From Solitalea longa (GTDB taxonomy: Bacteria; Bacteroidota; Bacteroidia; Sphingobacteriales; Sphingobacteriaceae): a stretch of DNA of 64,000 nucleotides. Location: positions 113,252 to 177,251 of the forward strand of contig NZ_PQVF01000010.1 of assembly GCF_002920915.1 (NCBI RefSeq). Reading direction: 5' to 3'. Both the position numbers and the translations under genes were made by a program. The notes below the pieces were generated by a model, which was not told the origin of the DNA, did not search any database, and was given only the letters and a program-made list of their open reading frames with translations. Below are positions 8,911 through 18,485 of this stretch, one piece after another. Every line of letters begins with the position of its first letter. Position 1 is the stretch's first letter.

Positions 8911-9891
8911 ATGGAAAAGAAACGTAATACTATTTCATCATTTATGGAAAAGTACTACCTGCATTTCAACGCTGCGGCGATGGTTGATGCGGCAAAGGCT
9001 TATGAAAAACACCTGGAAGAAGGTGGTAAAATGATGATCACCTTGGCTGGTGCGATGAGTACAGCTGAAATGGGTAAGATTTTGGCCGAAATGATTCGTC
9101 AGGGTAAAGTGGATATCATTTCTTGTACAGGTGCAAATCTTGAAGAGGATATTATGAACCTTGTAGCACATAATAGCTACAAACGCGTTCCTAACTACCG
9201 TGATCTTAGTCCTCAGGAAGAATGGGATTTGTTGGAAAACGGCTTTAACCGTGTAACCGATACTTGTATTCCGGAAGAAGAAGCCTTCCGTCGTTTACAA
9301 AAACATATTCATTATCAGTGGAAAACTGCTCAGGATAATGGCGAGCGTTATCTTCCACATGAGTTCATGTATAAAATGTTATTGTCGGGTGATTTGGAAC
9401 AATACTATGAAATTGATCCGAAAGACAGCTGGATGGTGGCGGCGGCTGAAGCTAATTTGCCAATCATTTGTCCGGGATGGGAAGACTCTACTATGGGTAA
9501 TATTTTCGCCTCCTATTGTATTAAAGGTGAACTGAACCCTTCTACTATGAAATCAGGTATTGAGTACATGACTTATTTATCTGATTGGTACATCAAAAAC
9601 TCAGGAGGCAAAGGTGTTGGCTTCTTCCAAATCGGAGGCGGTATTGCCGGCGATTTCCCAATTTGTGTAGTTCCAATGTTATATCAGGATATGGAAATGG
9701 AAACCATTCCTTTCTGGAGTTATTTCTGTCAAATTTCTGATTCTACCACCAGTTACGGTTCTTATTCAGGCGCTGTTCCGAATGAAAAAATTACGTGGGG
9801 TAAACTAGACATTCACACACCGAAGTTTATCATTGAGTCGGATGCCACAATTGTAGCGCCGCTCATTTTTGCGTGGCTTTTAGACATGTAA
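8911..9891 (+). CDS. Deoxyhypusine synthase-like protein
   Basis: The 326-residue protein matches the deoxyhypusine synthase fold. It has FNAAAMVDAAKAYEKHL, then MMITLAGAMSTAEMGKI and DIISCTGANLEEDI (NAD site region), and near the end NEKITWGKLD. The lysine of WGK (about 298) aligns with the catalytic lysine of eukaryotic deoxyhypusine synthase. Bacteria lack eIF5A, so the substrate must differ; related bacterial enzymes act on polyamines (homospermidine synthase-like). I chose the ATG at 8911 because family members start near the SSFMEKYYLHF block and the promoter box lies after the upstream start at 8842. The gene stands alone between two terminators. Confidence 0.85.
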   Translation: MEKKRNTISSFMEKYYLHFNAAAMVDAAKAYEKHLEEGGKMMITLAGAMSTAEMGKILAEMIRQGKVDIISCTGANLEEDIMNLVAHNSYKRVPNYRDLSPQEEWDLLENGFNRVTDTCIPEEEAFRRLQKHIHYQWKTAQDNGERYLPHEFMYKMLLSGDLEQYYEIDPKDSWMVAAAEANLPIICPGWEDSTMGNIFASYCIKGELNPSTMKSGIEYMTYLSDWYIKNSGGKGVGFFQIGGGIAGDFPICVVPMLYQDMEMETIPFWSYFCQISDSTTSYGSYSGAVPNEKITWGKLDIHTPKFIIESDATIVAPLIFAWLLDM

Positions 9892-9911
9892 TCCTCTTTT
9901 AACAAATTATA

Positions 9912-9938
9912 AATAGCTGCCTAGTGCAGCTATTTTGT
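9912..9938 (+). terminator. Terminator after the deoxyhypusine-synthase-like gene
   Basis: AATAGCTGC, loop CTAGT, GCAGCTATT: a perfect 9-bp stem followed by a short T-rich tail (TTGTTG). It sits 20 bases after the stop. Confidence 0.6.
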
Positions 9939-10014
9939 TGATTAGTAGTTAGTTAATATTTTTAGCTAATTACTTATTTAGAACAGTTATAAATTGTTAA
10001 AATGTGTCATATCA

Positions 10015-10046
10015 TTGTCATAGACACAGTTTTATATCTATTTTTG
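10015..10046 (+). promoter_or_regulatory. Candidate promoter of the act-cox operon
   Basis: TTG (10015-10017), a 21-base spacer, then TATTTTTG (10039-10046), an exact TAnnTTTG. The predicted 5' leader before actA is about 85 bases. No promoter box is obvious closer to the gene. Confidence 0.5.
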
Positions 10047-10137
10047 TGCGCTAAATGTTAAAGGGTGTAACCTGTTTAGGGCATGTGCTAACATTTTGAA
10101 TATAAGTTCGTAATATTTTAGTAGAATTACATAGAGC

Positions 10138-11496
10138 ATGAGTAAGAACTCGAACGTTTTTTTGAAAACTTGTCTTAAGAAAGGTGTATTAATTCTCACG
10201 ATCGCCTTTTTGAGCGTTGCGCAAGCCTTTGCGGCCGACCCTAAAGAAGGGGAGACGCTCTTTAAAGCCAACTGTACAGCATGTCACGCCGTAGGTAAAC
10301 GCGTTACCGGTCCTGATTTGAAAAATGTAGATCAGCGTCATGATGAGGCTTGGTTAGTGAAATGGGTACATGATTCACAAGCAATGGTTAAAGGAGGTGA
10401 TGCTGCCGCCGTTAAAGTTTTTGGTGAATTTAGTCAGCAAGTAATGCCGTCTTTCGCCAACCTAAGTGAAGATAATGTAAAATCGATCCTTGCCTATATT
10501 AAGCAAGAAGGCGAAGCATTAGATAAAAAAGCAGCTGCTGCACCAGCTGGTGGTGCCACCGCTGCAGATAGTGGAACAAGCTCTTATACTATTTTTGGCT
10601 TGTTAGGCTTAGTAGTGGTATTGTTCCTGGTAATTGTGGTATTGAACCGCGTTATCAAAACATTAGAACAATTAGTTCTTACTAGAAAAGCAGAAGGAAG
10701 CATTTCTGAAACAGAAGAAGAAGAGGAAGCTGTTCCTTCTAAATTTGTTCAAACAATTAAGATCCTTGCTTCAAATAAAAAGGTAATTGCCTTATCAATT
10801 GTAGCAGTTTTAGTTGTAGGCTCTGCTTGGTCGTGGAAAGAAATGTGGGAGGTAGGAGTAACTCAGAATTACCAACCTGCTCAACCAATTAAATTCTCAC
10901 ACAAAGTTCACGCTGGGGTAAACCAAATCAATTGTCAATACTGTCACTCTGGTGCATGGAAAAGTAAAAACGCAAGCATTCCTTCAGCGAATGTTTGTAT
11001 GAACTGCCACAACCAGATCAACGAGTATAAAGGTGAAGCATTAGTTGACGCCGATGGCGAGAAAATTGATGGTACCGCCGAAATCCAAAAAATCTACCAA
11101 GCTTTAGACTACGATCCGGCTACTCAAAAATATGGAACTAGCCAACGTCCAATTGAGTGGGTTCGTATCCACAACCTTCCAGACTTTGCTTATTTCAATC
11201 ACTCACAACACGTAAAAGTTGCAGAAGAGTCGATTCGTGCTGCTAAAGGTCTGAAAGCTGAAGATCCAGTTTGTTATGCTTGCCACGGTGAGGTAGCTAA
11301 AATGGATGAAGTATATCAGGCGTCACAGTTAACCATGCAATGGTGTGTTGATTGTCACCGTAGTACCGAAATGAAACATGCTCCTAAAAACCACTACTAT
11401 GATGGTATGGTTGAACTTCATGAGAAAATCAAGAAGGGCGAAAAGGTTACCGTTGCTCAAATGGGTGGCCTTGAGTGTGCAAAATGTCATTATTAA
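10138..11496 (+). CDS. actA: ActA: multiheme cytochrome c subunit of Alternative Complex III, with fused N-terminal cytochrome c domain
   Basis: The 452-residue protein begins with a signal sequence (VLILTIAFLSVAQAFA). A monoheme cytochrome c domain follows with CTACH at 46-50 and a distal methionine in QQVMPSF. After an Ala-rich linker and a membrane helix (TIFGLLGLVVVLFLVIVVL) there is a second helix (VIALSIVAVLVVGSAWSW). The C-terminal c3-type domain holds five CxxCH sites: CQYCH, CMNCH, CYACH, CVDCH and CAKCH. The total is six hemes. The pentaheme part is the electron-output subunit of ACIII; the extra cytochrome domain could carry electrons towards the oxidase encoded just downstream. 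First gene of the act-cox operon. Confidence 0.95.
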   Translation: MSKNSNVFLKTCLKKGVLILTIAFLSVAQAFAADPKEGETLFKANCTACHAVGKRVTGPDLKNVDQRHDEAWLVKWVHDSQAMVKGGDAAAVKVFGEFSQQVMPSFANLSEDNVKSILAYIKQEGEALDKKAAAAPAGGATAADSGTSSYTIFGLLGLVVVLFLVIVVLNRVIKTLEQLVLTRKAEGSISETEEEEEAVPSKFVQTIKILASNKKVIALSIVAVLVVGSAWSWKEMWEVGVTQNYQPAQPIKFSHKVHAGVNQINCQYCHSGAWKSKNASIPSANVCMNCHNQINEYKGEALVDADGEKIDGTAEIQKIYQALDYDPATQKYGTSQRPIEWVRIHNLPDFAYFNHSQHVKVAEESIRAAKGLKAEDPVCYACHGEVAKMDEVYQASQLTMQWCVDCHRSTEMKHAPKNHYYDGMVELHEKIKKGEKVTVAQMGGLECAKCHY

Positions 11497-11521
11497 TTTT
11501 TAAAAGACTCTTACGATTATA

Positions 11522-14500
11522 ATGGATAGCAATAACAAAACATACTGGAAAGGTTTAGAGGAGTTGAATCCAACTCCTGAGTTTGAAGCTTTACAGAAAA
11601 GAGAATTTGCTGAAGACTTACCAATTGAAGAGATCCTGTCAGGCAAGGCAAACGATAGTTCTGTAATGCCTCGCCGCGATTTCTTGAAATCACTTGGTTT
11701 TGGCGTTGGGGCAGTAGCGTTAGCTGCTTGTAATAAAACTCCGGTTAACAAAGCGATTCCTTACCTGATCAAGCCTGAGGAGATTACTCCGGGTATCCCT
11801 AACTATTATACCGGCGTTTCAAAAGACGGTTATGGTATTTTAGTGAAAACCCGTGAAGGTCGTCCTATTAAGATTGAAGGAAATCCTAGCTGTCCTATTG
11901 CTCAGGGCGGTGTGGATGCAGCCGGACATGCTTCGGTGATCGATCTTTATGATTCTACTAAATTACAATCTCCTTTATTAAAAGGTGCCGCTTCTTCATG
12001 GGAAGATGTGGATGCCTTTGTGAAAGAGGAGTTAACTAAGGTGAACGCCAGCGGTAAAAAGATTGTTCTTTTAACCGATTCAATCAACAGCCCATCTACA
12101 AATGCGGCGATTGCTGACTTCATCAAAGCATACCCAACTGCAGTACAAGTTACTTATGATGCAGTTTCTTACTCTGGTATTATCAATGCCAACAAAAACA
12201 GTTTTGATAAAGCCGTAGTTCCTAGCTACAAATTCGACAATGCTGAGTTGATCGTAAGTTTTGGTGCCGATTTCTTAGGTACCTGGATCTCTCCAGTTGA
12301 ATTTGCTGCTCAATACGCTTCAAAACGTAATGCTAGGCATTTAAAAGAAACTAAATCAATGTCACGTCACATTCAGTTCGAAACTGAAATGTCATTGACA
12401 GGTTCTAATGCTGATGTTCGTATTCCTGTACGTCCATCACAATCTGGTTTAGCGCTTATCGGTTTATATAATAGTGTTGCAAAATTAGCAGGAGCACAAA
12501 CGTTCAGCGTTGAAACTCCAGAGTTTGCAGGTAATATTATTGCCAAAACAGCTAAAGAACTTTGGGAGAAAAAAGGTAAATCATTAGTTGTTGCAGGTTC
12601 TAACGATGTTTCTGTTCAGATCTTGGTTAATGCAATCAATGCTTTATTAACTAACTACGGTTCTACTATCGATTTAGATAATGCTAGTCAACAATACAAA
12701 GGCAACGATGCTGAAGTGGTTGAGCTGGTAAATGAGATGAATCGTGGTACTGTAGGTGCATTGATCGTTTACGGTGTTAACCCTTCATATTCATATCCTA
12801 AAGCTGCTGAGTTTACTGCTGCATTGAAAAAGGTAGCTGTTAAGATCTCTTTCGCTGAGCGTGAAGATGAAACTTCTAAAGAATTTGAAGTAATTGCTCC
12901 TGATCACCATAGTTTAGAAGCTTGGACTGATGCAGAGCCTCGTAAAGGAGTGTTCTTAATTGGTCAGCCTACTATCAACCCAATTTATGATACCCGTGCG
13001 GCTCAAAAGAGCTTATTAGTATGGGCTAACAATCCGGTTGAGTATTTGGACTATGTTAAAAATGTTTGGAATACCACCATCTTCCCTCAGGTAGGTGCAG
13101 GTATTTTCCAGGATCAGTGGGATAACTTACTTCGCCAGGGTGTTGTTAAAACTGCTGGTGTAGCTGCTCAGTCATACACATTCGCTAAAGATTTAGGAAC
13201 GGTAGTATCAACCATTACTAACAACAGTAAAGCTGCTGCTGGTAAAGTTGAATTAACCGTATTTAAACATACAAACGTAGGTGATGGTCGTAATGCAAAC
13301 AATCCGTTGTTGCAAGAGCTTCCTGATCCGGTTTCAAAAGTTACCTGGGATAACTACGTAGCCATTTCTGAGAAATTTGCTAAAGAACAAGGCATTGCTG
13401 AGTTTGATGTAGTGAAGGTTGAAGGTAATGGTTATTCAGTTGAGTTACCGGTAATCTTACAACCAGGTCAGGCTTACGGTACTGTTTCAATTGCATTAGG
13501 TTACGGTCGTACTGCTGCCGGTAAAGCTGGTAACGAAGTGGGTAAAAACGTTTATCCATTTGTAAGCATCATCAACGGTAGCTTGCAAAACTTCAATGCT
13601 GTTTCTATCAACAAAACAGGTGATTCTATTGAGTTGGCAAGAACCCAAACTCACCACTCAATTGAAGGCCGTGATATTATACGTGAAACCACTGTTTCTG
13701 CTTACGCTAATGATCCATCAGCTGGCAGCCATGGTCACCATGACTTAGCTGAGATTTCAGAGAAGGATGAAAAAGATCAGGCAAAACGTGATAAATACGG
13801 TAACCTTAAATTATTGAACCTGTGGGAAGACAAAGAGAAAAAAGGTCACCACTGGGGAATGGCTATTGATTTAAATGCTTGTACAGGTTGTGGTTCTTGT
13901 ATTGTGAGCTGTAACATCGAAAATAACGTTGCTGTTGTAGGTCGTGATGAGGTTCGTCGTCGTCGTGAAATGCACTGGTTACGTATCGATCGTTACTATG
14001 CTAAAGTAGAAGAAGGTACTGAAGGTTTCATGGGTCATGACAGCAAAGAAGAGGCGGTTGAAGTAATTCACCAGCCAATGCTTTGTCAGCACTGTGACCA
14101 TGCACCTTGCGAAACCGTTTGTCCGGTATTAGCAACTATGCACTCTTCAGAAGGCTTGAACCAAATGGCTTATAACCGTTGTTTCGGTACTCGTTACTGT
14201 GCAAACAACTGTCCATACAAAGTGCGTCGTTTCAACTGGTTCAACTATGCTGATAACGATAAGTTTGATTACTACATGAACAACCCAATGGGTAAACTGG
14301 TATTGAATCCGGATGTTGTGGTTCGTTCACGTGGTGTGATGGAGAAATGTTCATTCTGTGTTCAACGTATCCAGGCTGGTAAACTGAAAGCAAAAATGGA
14401 AAACCGTCCGTTGAAAGATGGTGATGTTAAAACTGCTTGTCAGCAATCATGTCCTGCAAATGCCATCATTTTCGGTGATATCAATGATCCGGAAAGTGAA

Positions 14501-14665
14501 GTGTCGAAATTACTTCATAACGAGCGTACTTACTATGTATTAGAATCGATTGGTGTTCAGCCAGGTATCGGTTACTTAACTGCTGTTCGTAACAAAGAAA
14601 AAGTTGTTGCAGAACACGGGCATGGTGGTCACAATCACGAGGCTAAAGCGGAGAGTCATTCATAA
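11522..14665 (+). CDS. actB: ActB: iron-sulfur/molybdopterin-oxidoreductase-like subunit of Alternative Complex III
   Basis: The 1047-residue protein has a twin-arginine signal about residue 51 (RRDFLKSLGFGVGAVALAAC). A long molybdopterin-oxidoreductase-like domain follows (to about 700); in ACIII this is known to lack the Mo cofactor. The C-terminal ferredoxin domain has four cysteine clusters: CTGCGSCIVSC, CQHCDHAPCETVC, CFGTRYCANNCP and CSFCVQRI with a later CQQSC. This fits the fused B1-B2 form carrying three [4Fe-4S] clusters and one [3Fe-4S]. It relays electrons from the quinol site in ActC to the hemes. A His-rich tail (HGHGGHNHEAKAESHS) ends the chain. It follows actA by 25 bases. Confidence 0.96.
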   Translation: MDSNNKTYWKGLEELNPTPEFEALQKREFAEDLPIEEILSGKANDSSVMPRRDFLKSLGFGVGAVALAACNKTPVNKAIPYLIKPEEITPGIPNYYTGVSKDGYGILVKTREGRPIKIEGNPSCPIAQGGVDAAGHASVIDLYDSTKLQSPLLKGAASSWEDVDAFVKEELTKVNASGKKIVLLTDSINSPSTNAAIADFIKAYPTAVQVTYDAVSYSGIINANKNSFDKAVVPSYKFDNAELIVSFGADFLGTWISPVEFAAQYASKRNARHLKETKSMSRHIQFETEMSLTGSNADVRIPVRPSQSGLALIGLYNSVAKLAGAQTFSVETPEFAGNIIAKTAKELWEKKGKSLVVAGSNDVSVQILVNAINALLTNYGSTIDLDNASQQYKGNDAEVVELVNEMNRGTVGALIVYGVNPSYSYPKAAEFTAALKKVAVKISFAEREDETSKEFEVIAPDHHSLEAWTDAEPRKGVFLIGQPTINPIYDTRAAQKSLLVWANNPVEYLDYVKNVWNTTIFPQVGAGIFQDQWDNLLRQGVVKTAGVAAQSYTFAKDLGTVVSTITNNSKAAAGKVELTVFKHTNVGDGRNANNPLLQELPDPVSKVTWDNYVAISEKFAKEQGIAEFDVVKVEGNGYSVELPVILQPGQAYGTVSIALGYGRTAAGKAGNEVGKNVYPFVSIINGSLQNFNAVSINKTGDSIELARTQTHHSIEGRDIIRETTVSAYANDPSAGSHGHHDLAEISEKDEKDQAKRDKYGNLKLLNLWEDKEKKGHHWGMAIDLNACTGCGSCIVSCNIENNVAVVGRDEVRRRREMHWLRIDRYYAKVEEGTEGFMGHDSKEEAVEVIHQPMLCQHCDHAPCETVCPVLATMHSSEGLNQMAYNRCFGTRYCANNCPYKVRRFNWFNYADNDKFDYYMNNPMGKLVLNPDVVVRSRGVMEKCSFCVQRIQAGKLKAKMENRPLKDGDVKTACQQSCPANAIIFGDINDPESEVSKLLHNERTYYVLESIGVQPGIGYLTAVRNKEKVVAEHGHGGHNHEAKAESHS

Positions 14666-14691
14666 TTATAAGTTTCTAAACTCAAGATATT

Positions 14692-16149
14692 ATGCACGAG
14701 TCAATTATTAGAAAACCTTTGGTAACTGGTACGCCTGATATGCATACCGTTACTGAGGATGTTTGCCGCCCGCTTGAGAATACCCCAAGCAAGGCATGGT
14801 GGATAGGATTTACCCTGGCATTTGCAGGGTTTGTCCTTTGGTTGGTAAGTTTTGGTTACACTGCCTGGGTTGGATTAGGCGCATGGGGCTTAAACAAAAC
14901 TGTAGGATGGGCGTGGGATATCACCAACTTCGTTTGGTGGGTAGGTATCGGTCACGCTGGAACGCTAATTTCGGCGGTATTGTTATTGTTCCGTCAGAGC
15001 TGGCGTAACTCTATCAACCGTTCGGCAGAAGCGATGACGATCTTTGCGGTAATTTGTGCGGCAACGTACATCTTAGCTCACATGGGTCGTCCATGGTTAG
15101 CTTATTGGGCATTTCCACTTCCTAACCAATTCGGTTCTTTATGGGTTAACTTTAACTCACCACTTATTTGGGACGTATTTGCGATCTCAACTTACTTCTC
15201 AGTTTCATGTTTATTCTGGTTTGTAGGTTTATTACCTGACATCGCTACTGTACGTGACCGCGCAACTGGTGTTCGTAAACAGGTATATTCAGCATTAAGC
15301 TTAGGATGGACCTCATCTGCACGCAGCTGGATCCGTTTCGAATCGATCTCATTGATCCTTTCAGGTATTTCAACGCCACTGGTACTTTCGGTACACACCA
15401 TCGTATCATTCGACTTTGCAACATCGGTAATTCCTGGTTGGCACACTACTATCTTCCCTCCATACTTCGTTGCTGGTGCGATCTTCTCAGGTTTTGCCAT
15501 GGTACAAACCTTATTGTTGGTTGCCCGCGTAGTATTGAAATTAGAAAACTACATTACCCTTTATCACATCGAATTGATGAACATCATCATCTTGGTAACA
15601 GGTTCAATTGTAGGTGTGGCTTACTTAACAGAGTTATTTATTGCCTGGTACTCAGGTGTTGAATACGAACAATATGCATTCTTAAACCGTGTGTCAGGTC
15701 CTTATTGGTGGGCATACTGGATCATGATGACCTGTAACGTAATCTCTCCACAGTTAATGTGGTTCAAAAAATTACGCACCAGCTTGGTATTTACATTCAT
15801 CATTTCAATTGTTGTAAATATTGGTATGTGGTTCGAGCGTTTCGTAATTATCGTAACCTCATTGCACCGCGATTACCTTCCATCATCATGGGCAATGTTT
15901 ACTCCTACAGTTGTTGACGTAGGTTTATACGTTGGTTCAATTGGTTTATTCTTCACCTTGTTCTTATTGTTCATTCGTTTCTTGCCTTCTGTAGCAATGG
16001 CAGAGGTGAAACTTTTGTTGAAACACTCTAGTGAAGAAGCAAAAATTAAAGCAAGAAAACACGAACATGCTGCACATCACCCGGTTCAGGGCGATGTAGT
16101 AATTGCTACTACAGCAACATTAAAGAAAGGAGAGTCAAATGAAGAATAA
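14692..16149 (+). CDS. actC: ActC: NrfD-like quinol-oxidising membrane subunit of Alternative Complex III
   Basis: The 485-residue polytopic protein has about ten membrane helices (for example [20 protein letters not shown] and [19 protein letters not shown]) and belongs to the NrfD/PsrC family. It also carries [10 protein letters not shown] and [17 protein letters not shown], typical of ActC. In ACIII this subunit holds the menaquinol site and contacts ActB. The C-terminus is charged and histidine-containing ([16 protein letters not shown]). The next gene, actD, starts 11 bases before this stop, indicating translational coupling. Confidence 0.95.
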   Translation: MHESIIRKPLVTGTPDMHTVTEDVCRPLENTPSKAWWIGFTLAFAGFVLWLVSFGYTAWVGLGAWGLNKTVGWAWDITNFVWWVGIGHAGTLISAVLLLFRQSWRNSINRSAEAMTIFAVICAATYILAHMGRPWLAYWAFPLPNQFGSLWVNFNSPLIWDVFAISTYFSVSCLFWFVGLLPDIATVRDRATGVRKQVYSALSLGWTSSARSWIRFESISLILSGISTPLVLSVHTIVSFDFATSVIPGWHTTIFPPYFVAGAIFSGFAMVQTLLLVARVVLKLENYITLYHIELMNIIILVTGSIVGVAYLTELFIAWYSGVEYEQYAFLNRVSGPYWWAYWIMMTCNVISPQLMWFKKLRTSLVFTFIISIVVNIGMWFERFVIIVTSLHRDYLPSSWAMFTPTVVDVGLYVGSIGLFFTLFLLFIRFLPSVAMAEVKLLLKHSSEEAKIKARKHEHAAHHPVQGDVVIATTATLKKGESNEE

Positions 16150-16654
16150 GAAATTCGCCATCGGTTTATTCGACGATGAGGATATCCTGAAATCAGGTAT
16201 CACTTCAATTCAAAATAAAGGACAAGAAATTTACGACGTATATACTCCTTATCCAGTTCACGGATTAGAGAATGTATTCCTTGTACCTCGCTCTCGCCTG
16301 CCAATTGCAGCTTTCTGTTTTGGTTGTCTGGGCTTATCATTAGCGTTTTTAATGATGTGGTACATGATCACTTATGATTGGCCAATGGATATTGGTGGTA
16401 AACCAAATTTCCCGGTAGTGAGTTTTATTCCGGTATGTTTTGAGTGGACAGTATTGTTTGCTTCTTTCGGAATGGGCTTCACCTTCTTCATGGCAAACCG
16501 TTTAATTCCGTTTTCTACTCCTAGAATTATGGATGAGCGTGCTACTGACGACCGTTTTGTAGTAGCTATTGAAGTAAATGAAAACAATGAGTCGAGTGTA
16601 GCTGATTTGATCAGACAATCAGGTGCAGTAGAGGTTAAATACAAAACTTTTTAA
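16139..16654 (+). CDS. actD: ActD: DUF3341 membrane subunit of Alternative Complex III
   Basis: This 171-residue protein has an N-terminal soluble part ([20 protein letters not shown], as in DUF3341), then two membrane helices ([20 protein letters not shown] and [19 protein letters not shown]), then a short domain ending AVEVKYKTF. It is a structural subunit without cofactors in ACIII. Its ATG overlaps the actC stop by 11 bases, and actE follows after six bases. Confidence 0.93.
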   Translation: MKNKKFAIGLFDDEDILKSGITSIQNKGQEIYDVYTPYPVHGLENVFLVPRSRLPIAAFCFGCLGLSLAFLMMWYMITYDWPMDIGGKPNFPVVSFIPVCFEWTVLFASFGMGFTFFMANRLIPFSTPRIMDERATDDRFVVAIEVNENNESSVADLIRQSGAVEVKYKTF

Positions 16655-16660
16655 GGGCCA

Positions 16661-17230
16661 ATGATTATGTTTATAAATAAAATGAGAGGCGTTTTAGTAA
16701 TGGGTTTAGCCGCTGCAGTTGTTTTAACATCTTGCTCAAAGGTTAAACGTGACCCGGGATTGGAGTATGCGCCACAGATGTACCGTCCGATCGCTTATAA
16801 CCCGGATCAAAAGAATTCTGTATTTGCCGATGGCAAAACAGCTCAAACTCCGGTTGAGGGTACAATTCCAACAAACTACGAAGTATTTCATTATCCTCAT
16901 ACTCCGGAAGGATATGAAGCAGCAGGCCTTGAATTAAAAAGCCCGCTTGCACATACAAATGAGAATTTAGAAGAAGGTAAACGTTTGTTCCTGAATATGT
17001 GTTCACACTGTCATGGTAAAACAGGTATGGCTGATGGTAACGTTGTGGCAAAGGCAGGTTTCCCTGCTCCTCCGGCTTACAATTCGGCTTTACTTAAAAA
17101 TTTGCCTGAAGGTAAAATGTTCTACTCAATTACTTATGGTAAAGGAGCAATGGGTTCTCATGCTTCACAGCTAAGTAAAGAAGAGCGTTGGAAAATTATT
17201 CAATACGTTCAATATCTTCAACAACAATAA
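16661..17230 (+). CDS. actE: ActE: monoheme cytochrome c lipoprotein subunit of Alternative Complex III
   Basis: The 189-residue product has a lipoprotein signal (VLVMGLAAAVVLTSC) followed by the conserved RDPGLEYAPQMY segment of ActE. The cytochrome c domain has the heme site CSHCH (NMCSHCHGKTG) and a likely axial methionine near KGAMGSHAS. It is membrane-anchored on the periplasmic side and takes part in electron exit. In-frame ATGs at 16667 and 16682 are possible alternatives to 16661; all keep the lipobox. Confidence 0.93.
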   Translation: MIMFINKMRGVLVMGLAAAVVLTSCSKVKRDPGLEYAPQMYRPIAYNPDQKNSVFADGKTAQTPVEGTIPTNYEVFHYPHTPEGYEAAGLELKSPLAHTNENLEEGKRLFLNMCSHCHGKTGMADGNVVAKAGFPAPPAYNSALLKNLPEGKMFYSITYGKGAMGSHASQLSKEERWKIIQYVQYLQQQ

Positions 17231-17255
17231 TTTTTGGACTTTAAATTAAAATTCA

Positions 17256-18470
17256 ATGCAACTAGATACTTCAAAACAATTTGAGTTTTCAGGAAAAGCC
17301 AAAACTTATAGTCTTATAGCCATTGTTATTGGTGTGGTGTGTATTGCTGCCGGCTTTATAATTGGAGATCCTCACCGTACCTGGGCTAACCTATTGGTTT
17401 GTGCTTATTACATGACCTGTTTAAGCTTTGCGGGAATGATGTTCTTAGCCATTCAGTATGTGGCTAATGCAGGTTGGGCTACCAGCATTCTTCGTATCCC
17501 TAGTGCTTTTACTACCGTAATTCCTTTCGCGGGTGTTATTTTATTCGCTGTAATTTTTGGTGGTTTATCAACACATAATCTTTATGAGCACTGGAATGCT
17601 CCAGGCCTTACTGATCCTAATAGCCCTAATTATGATCCGTTAATTGATGGTAAATCAGCTTGGTTAAATGTGCCTTTCTTTGTAACGCGTACTGCTCTTT
17701 ACGTAATCGTTTGGGGATTGTTTGCTTACATGTTAAGAAAATTAACCCTGAAAGAAGACCTTGAAGGCGGAATGGAAAGCTATAACAAAAGCATTAAGTT
17801 CAGCGCAATCTTCTGTGTGATCTTCGGTTTTACTTTCCCATTATTCGCGTTCGATACCATGATGTCTGTTGAGGCTCATTGGTTCTCAACGATGTTCGGA
17901 TGGTGGAACTTAGCGGCTCTTTGGGTGACTGGTCTTTCGGCTATCGCTTTAACAGCTATCCTTTTAAAAGAAAGTGGTCATTTGCCATGGTTCAATACCA
18001 GCCAATTGCATGACTTAGGTAAGTTGATGTTCGGATTCACTATTTTCTGGACTTATACCTGGGTTGGTCAGTTCTTATTGATTTGGTACGCAAACATTCC
18101 AGAGGAGTTAACATACTTTGTTAATCGTTGGGAACCTGAATATAAATTCTTATTCTGGTTAGATATCGTTATCTGTTTCTTAGTGCCATTCTTATTATTG
18201 ATGACAAGTGATAACAAGCGTAACTTTAAGAGAATGAAGTTAGCAGCTATTATCATCTTAGTAGGTCACTGGTTAGATTACTATGTGATGGTAATGCCAG
18301 GTACAGTACATGGACACAGAGGCTTTAGCTATTATGAGTTCGGTACCCTGATTGGCTTTGCCGGTTTATTCGCCTTCTTAATGTTAAAAGGTTTAAGCAG
18401 AGCTCCTCTTGCTCCAAAAAACCACCCGTATTTCGAAGAAAGTACTCACCATCATATTCCAAATATCTAA
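17256..18470 (+). CDS. actF: ActF: NrfD-like membrane subunit of Alternative Complex III
   Basis: The 404-residue polytopic protein has about ten helices and is the second, smaller NrfD-like subunit of ACIII. Segments such as GDPHRTWANLLVCAYYMTCLSFA and HWLDYYVMVMPGTVHG are typical. It shares the fold of ActC but is thought to have a structural or proton-path role. It sits 25 bases after actE and 15 bases before coxB, so the complex and the oxidase are encoded by one transcript. Confidence 0.94.
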   Translation: MQLDTSKQFEFSGKAKTYSLIAIVIGVVCIAAGFIIGDPHRTWANLLVCAYYMTCLSFAGMMFLAIQYVANAGWATSILRIPSAFTTVIPFAGVILFAVIFGGLSTHNLYEHWNAPGLTDPNSPNYDPLIDGKSAWLNVPFFVTRTALYVIVWGLFAYMLRKLTLKEDLEGGMESYNKSIKFSAIFCVIFGFTFPLFAFDTMMSVEAHWFSTMFGWWNLAALWVTGLSAIALTAILLKESGHLPWFNTSQLHDLGKLMFGFTIFWTYTWVGQFLLIWYANIPEELTYFVNRWEPEYKFLFWLDIVICFLVPFLLLMTSDNKRNFKRMKLAAIIILVGHWLDYYVMVMPGTVHGHRGFSYYEFGTLIGFAGLFAFLMLKGLSRAPLAPKNHPYFEESTHHHIPNI

Positions 18471-18485
18471 GCGTTATAATTTAAT

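Noticed and set aside
15192..15500. A minus-strand frame of 102 codons inside actC
   Set aside because: It is wholly within a conserved membrane subunit and is a shadow of its codon pattern.
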